Shown: one piece after another, positions 1 to 5,391 of the stretch
Layout: each line of letters starts with the position of its first letter
Position numbering within the stretch: the stretch's first letter is position 1
Source of the DNA: Prolixibacteraceae bacterium
GTDB taxonomy: Bacteria; Bacteroidota; Bacteroidia; Bacteroidales; Prolixibacteraceae
NCBI GenBank assembly: GCA_003537645.1
Contig: DPRM01000126.1
Span: 16,050 to 29,547, forward strand
DNA: 13,498 bases
Direction: 5' to 3'
The notes under the pieces: model-generated
Database searches by the model: none
What the model was told of the DNA's origin: nothing
The model's input: the letters and a program-made list of their open reading frames with translations, nothing else
Program-made: the position numbers and the translations under genes

Positions 1-1410
1 CTGGCCACTGAACAGGCACGGCAACTTACTTCGGTGGTTACCCAACTAATGGATTTCCAGAAGGTTGATATTGGCAAGGAACACCTGTTGCTTTCGATGA
101 CAGATATTGTGAAACTTGTTTCAAACCGCAAGATAATGCTTGATTCGTATGCGAAAAGTAAGAATATCGAACTCGTTTTTGTTTCAACTACTGATAGTTA
201 CTCAACGGCGGTTGATGAGTCGAAAATGGAGAAGATAATCGATAACCTGATTTCAAACGCCATCAAATATTCTCCGGCAAACAGCCAAATTCAGATTGAA
301 CTTAAATGCGACGATAAAAAATGGGTACTTCAGGTAAAGGACAATGGAATTGGTATCAGTAAAAAAGCACAAAAACAGTTGTTTAAAGAATTCTACAGGG
401 GCGATAATGCGATTAATTCAAAAGTCGTAGGTTCCGGAATCGGGCTTTTACTGGTTAAAAACTACGTAACCATGCATAATGGAAGCATTAGTTGCAGCAG
501 TCAGGAAAATGTCGGATCAACATTTCAGGTTGTTATTCCATTTAAACCAATATCCAGTAAATCAGAAATTATCAATTCACTTTCAGATATCCCAATTCCG
601 AAGAGTCCAGTTGAAGACCTTATTCATCATACTGAATCAGAAAATGTGGTTCAAGCCTCAAAAGAAATGAAAATTTTGATTGTTGAAGACAATGACGAAC
701 TGCTGAATTTTTTGAAGAGTACCTTAAGCCTTGATTTTAAGGTTTCAACAGCTGTTGATGGCGAAAAAGCCTGGGAACTCATTTCAAGGCAAATTCCTGA
801 TCTGGTAGTTTCTGATATTATGATGCCAAATATGGATGGTTTTGAATTGTGTAAATTAATGAAATCGACTTACGAAACATCTCATATTCCGGTTGTTTTG
901 CTCACGGCTTTGTCTGAAAAAACTGATCAGTTGCATGGTTTAGGTCTGGGCGCCGATGATTATTTGACCAAACCTTTTGATATGAGTCTTTTACTGCAAA
1001 GAATAAAATCGATTATTCACAATCGGGAGGTCGTCAGGGGAAAAGCGTTTAAGCTAATAAATGGTGAATCCGCAGATCCTGTAATCCATGTAAATGAACA
1101 CAACGACAAGTTCATAAAGAATATTCTCAGGGTTGCCCGTGAAAATATTTCGAATTCAGAGTTTTCAAAAGATGAATTTGCCTCATTAGTGAACATGAGT
1201 TCGTCGCTTCTTTATAAAAAAACCAAGTCGCTAACAGGTTTGTCTCCCACTGATTTTATTAAAACCATTCGACTCGATCACGCTTTGTCACTGATACAAT
1301 CAAGAAAATATACAGTGACAGAAGTGAGCGAACTTAGCGGTTTTACCAGTGTGGCCTATTTCAGTACTGTTTTCAGAAAACACTTTGGAAAATCGCCAAC
1401 TGAAATTTAG
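1..1410 (+). CDS. Hybrid two-component system regulator (HTCS), 3' part
   Basis: This is the C-terminal part of a one-protein sensor, kinase and response regulator of the kind that controls polysaccharide loci in Bacteroidota. The frame is open to the window edge, so the GTG at 34 is not a real start; the periplasmic sensor, membrane segment and most of the kinase dimerization domain with its H box lie upstream. Counting residues from position 34, an HATPase domain runs from about 20 to 170, with N box DNLISNAIKYSP (70-81), DNGIG (103-107) and GSGIGL (133-138). A receiver domain follows (about 213-325) with MKILIVEDND, phospho-acceptor D261 in SDIMMP, T291 and K313 in TKP. An AraC-type double helix-turn-helix covers about 370-458. 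The protein stops right after FGKSPTEI, a few residues earlier than many relatives, but the DNA-binding helices look intact. By family knowledge it would bind an oligosaccharide and activate a nearby susCD; here the nearest susCD starts 4 kb away at 5392. Confidence 0.95.
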   Translation: MATEQARQLTSVVTQLMDFQKVDIGKEHLLLSMTDIVKLVSNRKIMLDSYAKSKNIELVFVSTTDSYSTAVDESKMEKIIDNLISNAIKYSPANSQIQIELKCDDKKWVLQVKDNGIGISKKAQKQLFKEFYRGDNAINSKVVGSGIGLLLVKNYVTMHNGSISCSSQENVGSTFQVVIPFKPISSKSEIINSLSDIPIPKSPVEDLIHHTESENVVQASKEMKILIVEDNDELLNFLKSTLSLDFKVSTAVDGEKAWELISRQIPDLVVSDIMMPNMDGFELCKLMKSTYETSHIPVVLLTALSEKTDQLHGLGLGADDYLTKPFDMSLLLQRIKSIIHNREVVRGKAFKLINGESADPVIHVNEHNDKFIKNILRVARENISNSEFSKDEFASLVNMSSSLLYKKTKSLTGLSPTDFIKTIRLDHALSLIQSRKYTVTEVSELSGFTSVAYFSTVFRKHFGKSPTEI

Positions 1411-1550
1411 GATCAAGCTCATTTTCTTCGTTTCAAATAACATTTTGATCGCCCATAAAACTGCGAAATTGAAATTTGTTTTTCCATTAATAATTTTTGA
1501 CGTTTCCGGCAAGGCAAGCGATAAAAAATCGTGTGGCAGCGTTGATTTCA
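1411..1550. other. Intergenic stretch after the HTCS gene
   Basis: This is an A/T-rich spacer between the HTCS stop and the first REP-like hairpin. Short open frames cross it on both strands, but they overlap the end of the HTCS gene or run into the repeats and look like no known protein. No convincing intrinsic terminator was seen. Confidence 0.5.
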
Positions 1551-1578
1551 GGGGCGTAGCCCTGTGTTCTTCGTAGAA
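1551..1578 (-). repeat. REP-like unit 1 (hairpin plus tag, inverted)
   Basis: A short palindromic core, GGGGCGTAGCCC (1551-1562), is followed by the tag TTCGTAGAA. On the minus strand this reads TTCTACGAAGA, five bases, then GGGCTACGCCCC. It matches the unit at 2249-2276 at 26 of 28 positions by direct comparison. It is the outermost member of the repeat cluster on the HTCS side. Confidence 0.8.
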
Positions 1579-1601
1579 ATAATTTATCCCGACCGCCAAT
1601 A

Positions 1602-1617
1602 GGGGCGTTAGCCCTGA
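1602..1617 (+). repeat. REP-like hairpin 2, left inverted repeat flanking tnpA
   Basis: The 16-mer GGGGCGTTAGCCCTGA lies 3 bases beyond the stop codon of the transposase gene. It is the exact reverse complement of 2101-2116 on the other side of that gene, and the match extends outward over two further bases (1600-1601 with 2117-2118). The core folds as GGGC-GTTA-GCCC, so it may serve as a transposase-recognised end, a transcription stop for the gene, or both. Confidence 0.8.
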
Positions 1618-1620
1618 TAT

Positions 1621-2088
1621 CTATAAATCATCATACCATTCAAAAAGGTATTTTGGATTATATTCAATGTCAAATTTGTTCAGAAACAACAAATATTCTT
1701 CTTTGAACGATTTCTTTTTGTGATGTTCGGGTTGATTCAAAATGTATTTTACCACTTTGTCGATATGCGATTTGGAGTACGTAAATGCCCCGTAACCATC
1801 TTGCCAGCAAAATTTTCCACTAATGTATTTTTTCCCGTTCAGCCAATTGGATGAACCCGATTTTATCTGTTCAATCAATTTTGAAACGGATATTGCCGGA
1901 TGCATCCCCACGAAAATATGCGTATGGTCTGGGTTGCAATAAATAGCATACGTTTTTGATTGGTGATTGGTAATAATGCCACACATTACCTTTTCCAGTT
2001 CATCCCTGAATTTTTCGTTGATTAGGTTTCCTTTTCCCTTGACTGTAAAAACGAATTGCACATAAAGCTGGGTGTAGGTATTTGCCAT
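1621..2088 (-). CDS. tnpA: IS200/IS605-like transposase of the RAYT type
   Basis: This is a 155-residue Y1 HUH single-strand DNA transposase (IS200-like TnpA, PF01797 type). HUH enzymes bind a hairpin, cut a nearby single strand with one tyrosine and hold a 5'-phosphotyrosine intermediate. Visible marks are the HUH motif HTH (H55, H57, in DHTHIFVG), the conserved WQDGYGAF (95-102), and the probable catalytic Y115 in VVKYILNQP, followed by the EHHKKKSFKEEY tail. The size is typical, so the gene looks intact. There is no TnpB-like partner. The gene sits between exact inverted hairpins (1602-1617 and 2101-2116) with more related hairpins upstream, the arrangement expected of a REP-associated tyrosine transposase (RAYT) rather than a complete IS605 element. 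The ATG at 2088 fits the usual N-terminus of the family (MANTYTQLYVQFVF). Mobilisation of the surrounding repeats is inferred. Confidence 0.92.
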   Translation of the reverse strand: MANTYTQLYVQFVFTVKGKGNLINEKFRDELEKVMCGIITNHQSKTYAIYCNPDHTHIFVGMHPAISVSKLIEQIKSGSSNWLNGKKYISGKFCWQDGYGAFTYSKSHIDKVVKYILNQPEHHKKKSFKEEYLLFLNKFDIEYNPKYLFEWYDDL

Positions 2089-2100
2089 ATTGATAAGATT

Positions 2101-2116
2101 TCAGGGCTAACGCCCC
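2101..2116 (-). repeat. REP-like hairpin 3, right inverted repeat flanking tnpA
   Basis: TCAGGGCTAACGCCCC lies 12 bases upstream of the transposase start codon and is the exact reverse complement of 1602-1617. The two copies bracket the gene in inverted orientation. Its position allows a role in binding the transposase and controlling its own expression (inference). The same 16-mer recurs at 2352-2367. Confidence 0.8.
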
Positions 2117-2220
2117 TATGTTTTAACTATTCATATTTCATTCTACGAAGATTTCAGGGCTACGCCCTTTGGTTCCCAAAATTTATTTGTTCTACGAAGA
2201 TGTCGGGGCAAACGCCCCTG
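2101..2220. repeat. Direct duplication, copy A (three hairpins)
   Basis: About 120 bases recur at 2352-2470 at an offset of roughly 250. The part 2141-2220 matches 2391-2470 at 76 of 80 positions; the first 40 bases are more diverged and contain one length change. The unit holds hairpin 3, then a tag (TTCTACGAAGA) with hairpin 4 (TCAGGGCTACGCCC, 2154-2167), then a second tag with hairpin 5 (GGGGCAAACGCCCC, 2205-2218). Confidence 0.85.
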
Positions 2221-2248
2221 TGCTTTTTCATTGCTTTAGCCGATTTTA

Positions 2249-2276
2249 GGGGCGTAGCCCTTTGTTCATCGTAGAA
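2249..2276 (-). repeat. REP-like unit 6 (hairpin plus tag, inverted)
   Basis: GGGGCGTAGCCC (2249-2260) is followed by CATCGTAGAA, nearly the same as the unit at 1551-1578. It lies opposite in orientation to hairpins 4 and 5, so that 2190-2276 forms a head-to-head pair with the tag sequences at its outer ends, like a BIME (paired inverted REP units). Confidence 0.75.
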
Positions 2277-2297
2277 AAAAGATTTCCTGCGAGAAAC

Positions 2298-2313
2298 CAG
2301 GGGCGTAGCCCTG
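2298..2313. repeat. REP-like hairpin 7
   Basis: CAGGGGCGTAGCCCTG is a near-perfect palindromic core of the same family, here without a recognisable CTACGAAGA tag on either side. It sits between the two copies of the duplication. Confidence 0.7.
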
Positions 2314-2351
2314 TAATCTTTATTTGTTAATTCAGTGTTCATTAATTGATG

Positions 2352-2470
2352 TCAGGGCTAACGCCCCTTTGATTATTCATTCATGTTTCGTGCTACGAAG
2401 ATATCAGGGCTACGCCCTTTGGTTCCCAAAATTCATTTGTTCTACGAAGATGTCGGGGCAAATGCCCCTG
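2352..2470. repeat. Direct duplication, copy B (three hairpins)
   Basis: This is the second copy of the unit at 2101-2220. It contains hairpin 8 (2352-2367, identical to hairpin 3), hairpin 9 (TCAGGGCTACGCCC, 2404-2417) and hairpin 10 (GGGGCAAATGCCCC, 2457-2470 region). The one difference in the last hairpin (C at 2213, T at 2463) falls in its loop, so the stem is kept. The array ends about 14 bases beyond the stop codon of the DUF262-HNH gene, so hairpin 10 could also act as that operon's transcription end. Confidence 0.85.
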
Positions 2471-2483
2471 TTTTCTGCGACTT

Positions 2484-3647
2484 TTACCGGTTCCCCTTTG
2501 CCCTGTTATGTGTCTTACACAACATCTGGCAATTTTTAACATCGGTTGCGCCGCCTTTGCTCCATGCCGAAACATGGTCGGCATCCATTTCTGCCAGCTT
2601 CCATATTTTGCTCTTGTTGGCATCGTGACCCAACGCGCATAGCGGACAGTTTGATTCGCCTTTGGTTTGTGCCCGGGAAGTTTGTGTGGCGTAAACCGAT
2701 TTTTTTGTTGCATCGTCAAAAACCCGGACATCCAGCAGTTTTGTGTCAACCGAACCGCCCAAAATGTATTCAAAAATACCTTTGCGGTTTTTTACATACG
2801 AATCGGCGTAGAGTTTTTGCACCTCTGCCGATACTTTTGCCGGATTATACGCCTGTTTGTGATAGGTTTCGTACAAACGCCCCCATTCCAAACCGCGCAT
2901 TTCACTCTCCACATCTTTAAACACGCCCGAAACCCAATCAATTACACTATTGAAATAGGTCTTTAATCCGATAATGTTTTTGTCGAAACGGTGGCGGCTC
3001 ATGTATTCGCTAATGTTGCCTTTGCTTACCCAGTCGAGCGCACATTCCAGAAAATCCTGCCTGTTGGCGCTGCCCGAAATATATGCACTCCATTTTTGAA
3101 TATTGGAGTTTTGACTGTTGCTGAATTCCTCTTTGCCCAAAGTAACAAACGGGCCCGAGAAAATGGCGTTGAGCAATTCTTGGTTATTAAGCGGAATACC
3201 CGCAATGTTGATGGTTCGAAACCATTGTTTTATTTCCGTTTCGGAGCCCTCGCACTCGTAAATGGTCAGTTTGGTTTCCAAAATCTTAGCCTGTTTGTCG
3301 GCGGCAATACCACCGAAATATTGCTCCATTCCGTTTTCGTCTTTTACTGCAAACTTGTTGGTAACATACCGCCCAAAACTTGTAATGCGCTGTTGCCCGT
3401 CCAACACTTCCAGTTTATCGTCGCTCACTTTCACGAAATAAATTAAACCCAGCGGGTAGCCTTTGAGGATAGATTCGATAACGGCCACATCTTTTTTGCC
3501 GTCGGCATAAATATAGTTGCGTTGATACTCGGGCTGAATGGTTAGTTTGCCGCTCAAACCAAACAAGCCTTTGCCTTCGAGTTCGTTATAAATAAAGCCT
3601 TCGCAAATATCTTTTACTGTAATATCGGTTTTTAAGGTTGTTTTCAT
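2484..3647 (-). CDS. DUF262 (ParB/Srx-like) protein with C-terminal HNH nuclease, putative restriction effector
   Basis: This 387-residue protein joins a DUF262 (GmrSD N-like) domain to an HNH nuclease. The DUF262 part (about 10-160) shows IQPEYQRNY (37-45) and the hallmark DGQQR (83-87), a nucleotide-hydrolysis-associated motif in GmrS, SspE and BrxU relatives. The middle (about 170-320) is not assigned. The C-terminus (about 332-387) is a zinc-stabilised HNH: C334xxC337, DADHVSAW (catalytic-type D357 H358), N372 and CKTHN (C377, H380, N381). Its ATG overlaps the stop of the methyltransferase gene by ATGA (3644-3647), indicating translational coupling. The coupling to a DNA methyltransferase suggests a restriction or modification-sensing nuclease guarding against phage or plasmids. 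Domain identity is firm; the substrate (unmodified, methylated or foreign-modified DNA) cannot be read from sequence. GmrSD proteins usually carry DUF1524 where this one has a more classical HNH. Confidence 0.9.
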   Translation of the reverse strand: MKTTLKTDITVKDICEGFIYNELEGKGLFGLSGKLTIQPEYQRNYIYADGKKDVAVIESILKGYPLGLIYFVKVSDDKLEVLDGQQRITSFGRYVTNKFAVKDENGMEQYFGGIAADKQAKILETKLTIYECEGSETEIKQWFRTINIAGIPLNNQELLNAIFSGPFVTLGKEEFSNSQNSNIQKWSAYISGSANRQDFLECALDWVSKGNISEYMSRHRFDKNIIGLKTYFNSVIDWVSGVFKDVESEMRGLEWGRLYETYHKQAYNPAKVSAEVQKLYADSYVKNRKGIFEYILGGSVDTKLLDVRVFDDATKKSVYATQTSRAQTKGESNCPLCALGHDANKSKIWKLAEMDADHVSAWSKGGATDVKNCQMLCKTHNRAKGNR

Positions 3648-4834
3648 GTTGTTTTTTTCCTATGCTTAATAAAAATCCGCTTATACGATTGCACAAAATA
3701 TTCGTCATCAACCAAATAATATGTCATATCATCCGGTTGAGTAAAAACTTTTATAGCAGCGCCGTCATTCAATTTGGTAACATTGCTTCTTTTGCCATTT
3801 TTATCTATCTGTATCTGGTTAGGATAAATTTTGGTTCTAAGGTGATAACTTTTTTCATAACCGATAATTTCAAATTGTTCTGGGGAGTATTTATCAAGAA
3901 AACTTATCGGCACACCCATCGCACCTTCGTAATCGCTCGGTATAGCATCGGTAAACGGGACTTCTATGGCATTGTAATTATCGTATTGGTCATACGATTC
4001 TTTTCCTTTTAGCTCTTTGTGTTTACTGTATTTTAGGTTGTCATCCATCGTCATCAGTGGCAGTGGCTGGTGACGCCGCCCATGGTCAAGGTTGGTAAAC
4101 CAACAAACATTCCTGAACTTCACCAAACCCGTTTCGGGGTCATAAACTCCTGCCGCATATTCTTTTGCAAGTGTGGTCGAGAAGTAAGCGTTACCCGCAT
4201 GAAATCCGTTTCCCAACCACATCTTATCACCTTTAATTAACGGAAAAACTTCTTTATAAGTAATGGCATTCATATTACCGATGATTACAAATTGCTTATC
4301 TGCCTTAATAATCCATGCTAAAAAATCGCGGAACATGGAGAAAGGCGGATTGGTTATGATGATGTCGGCTTCGTCTCGCAGTTTTTTAATTTCATTGCTG
4401 TTAAAATCGCCATCGCCTTTTAAATAGTGCCATTCCAAATCGTTTACATCTACCTTTCCATCGCCCGATTTGTCGCCCGTGAGGATAAATATTTTACCAT
4501 TCTTTTTGGTTTTGTATTCGTCGAATTGCGGGTCGTTTACCTCGAACAACGAGGGCTGGTAGTAACTTTTGTATTTCTTGCTTTCAACAGCGTAGCTTGT
4601 ACTGATAAGCTTTTTCAGGCCCAGGCGTTCGAAATTCTGGGCAAAAAATTTGGTGAAGTTGCTCCACTCCGGGTCGTCACATGGCAACAGAATTGTTTTC
4701 CCCCTGAAAACCTCGGGGTTGTATTCCAAATAGGCTGTTATTTCTTTTTCAATGTCGTGGTATTGGGTATAAAACTCGTCGTTTTTTGCATTTTTTGCGT
4801 TGGTGAGATTGCTATTCGAAGATTTGTTTGCCAT
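3644..4834 (-). CDS. EcoRI-family adenine-specific DNA methyltransferase
   Basis: This is a predicted N6-adenine DNA methyltransferase of the EcoRI-methylase family (PF13651 type), using S-adenosylmethionine. The chosen start gives 396 residues, MANKSSNSN..., placing the family signature KNDEFYTQ and DIEKEI near the N-terminus as usual. An in-frame ATG at 4876 would add 14 residues without family character. From the 4834 start, LLPCDDPEWSNF lies at about 49-60 and the catalytic motif IV NPPF at 162-165 (DIIITNPPFSMF), preceded by KGDGDFNSNEIKKL. Between them, about 121-132, is a DKSGDGKVDVND segment that resembles an EF-hand or dockerin calcium loop. It is first in a two-gene operon and overlaps the nuclease gene by ATGA, so methylation would be made ahead of the nuclease. 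Sequence specificity is unknown; family membership does not imply GAATTC. It could also be an epigenetic regulator, but the nuclease partner favours restriction-modification. Confidence 0.93.
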   Translation of the reverse strand: MANKSSNSNLTNAKNAKNDEFYTQYHDIEKEITAYLEYNPEVFRGKTILLPCDDPEWSNFTKFFAQNFERLGLKKLISTSYAVESKKYKSYYQPSLFEVNDPQFDEYKTKKNGKIFILTGDKSGDGKVDVNDLEWHYLKGDGDFNSNEIKKLRDEADIIITNPPFSMFRDFLAWIIKADKQFVIIGNMNAITYKEVFPLIKGDKMWLGNGFHAGNAYFSTTLAKEYAAGVYDPETGLVKFRNVCWFTNLDHGRRHQPLPLMTMDDNLKYSKHKELKGKESYDQYDNYNAIEVPFTDAIPSDYEGAMGVPISFLDKYSPEQFEIIGYEKSYHLRTKIYPNQIQIDKNGKRSNVTKLNDGAAIKVFTQPDDMTYYLVDDEYFVQSYKRIFIKHRKKTT

Positions 4835-5013
4835 AGGTTTTTGTTTGTTGACCTTATAATGGTGTATTGGTATCATAAATTTGATAAGGGTTAAAAATAG
4901 GAATTATTATGGAATAAATGCATGGAATAATGAACACGCAACCCAATGCCAGCGGCATCATATAATTAAAAAGAAGCTATCACCAACGCCTCATTCAATC
5001 CCGACCGGGGTCG

Positions 5014-5021
5014 TAACTTTG
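5014..5021 (+). promoter_or_regulatory. Candidate Bacteroidota -7 box (distal)
   Basis: TAACTTTG is an exact match to the Bacteroidota -7 element TAnnTTTG. It lies about 370 bases upstream of susC and directly after the CGACC/GGTCG dyad. No convincing TTTG -33 box is found at the usual spacing, so it may be an activator-dependent promoter or chance. Confidence 0.3.
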
Positions 5022-5159
5022 CTACATTTATGGCCGGATGCATAATTTACTCAAAATTGAAAATTGAATATCTATAATCAAAAGTCTTTGAACATACCAT
5101 AATCTACTTTCGGTACTTAATATTTCATATTTGGTTCAATCCAAAGAATCTTGTGCGCC

Positions 5160-5167
5160 TAATTTTG
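5160..5167 (+). promoter_or_regulatory. Candidate Bacteroidota -7 box for susC
   Basis: TAATTTTG matches TAnnTTTG exactly about 225 bases upstream of the susC start. A TTTG at 5130-5133 lies upstream, but 26 bases away rather than about 19-20. If used, it would give a 5' leader of some 215-220 bases. An imperfect promoter fits a regulator-dependent PUL promoter, but this is inference. Confidence 0.35.
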
Positions 5168-5391
5168 AATTTTTATGTTTTTGCAGCGGAACGGAACAGA
5201 ACGTCATCCGAGTCGTAGCTTATATGATTGTTGATGAATTTGTTGAATAATAATTAAATCCAAACAATATATGCATAAAAAAGAGAGAAGTCCTTAATGG
5301 TCTAATATTCAGTAAATAGGCATTGGCCGGAAAAGAATAGCCGACATTGTCTAAGTCTAATTTCCTCATTAATTATTAAAAATTTAAACTT

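Larger units (their letters stand above)
2089..2483. other. Gene-free REP-like repeat array
   Basis: This stretch between the transposase start and the stop of the DUF262-HNH gene is filled mainly with hairpins 3-10. Several open frames of 60-80 codons cross it, but they are made of translated repeats (recurring RGVALCSS and RGYALWF) and are not credible genes. No other RNA gene or coding sequence was recognised. Confidence 0.75.
4835..5391. promoter_or_regulatory. Long intergenic region between the methyltransferase operon and susC
   Basis: This roughly 550-base A/T-rich stretch separates divergent transcription units and should hold the methyltransferase promoter (minus strand) and the susC promoter with any HTCS operator (plus strand). 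Visible items are two exact TAnnTTTG boxes (5014-5021, 5160-5167), a 9-base direct repeat ATGGAATAA (4909-4917 and 4922-4930), a short dyad CGACC-GG-GGTCG (5002-5013), and a run of GGAAC/AGAAC repeats (5187-5203). No credible gene or tRNA was found; the longest open frames are tiny or continue the methyltransferase shadow. Which element regulates which gene is not resolved. Confidence 0.55.

Noticed and set aside
1390..1440. Frameshift or truncation at the end of the HTCS gene
   Set aside because: The AraC-type domain reaches its last conserved FGKSP motif; missing only a few tail residues is within normal variation.
1300..1599. Opposing open frames of 75 and 99 codons at the end of the HTCS gene
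   Set aside because: They overlap the AraC-type domain coding region or run into REP-like unit 1; no recognisable domain, best explained as chance.
1600..2118. Complete IS200/IS605 insertion sequence
   Set aside because: No TnpB and no pair of distinct subterminal hairpins with cleavage sites was found; exact inverted hairpins plus a repeat array fit a RAYT better.
1551..2470. CRISPR array
   Set aside because: Repeats occur in both orientations, are short palindromes, and have irregular spacing and related spacers; no cas genes are present.
2056..2628. Several + and - strand open frames of 60-126 codons across the repeat array and the end of the DUF262-HNH gene
   Set aside because: They are translated repeats (recurring RGVALCSS, RGYALWF) or antisense shadows of the DUF262-HNH gene, with no start context or family resemblance.
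5176..5235. Small open frame starting at ATG 5176 in the susC leader
   Set aside because: About 19 codons, no start context, no conserved feature; more likely leader sequence.
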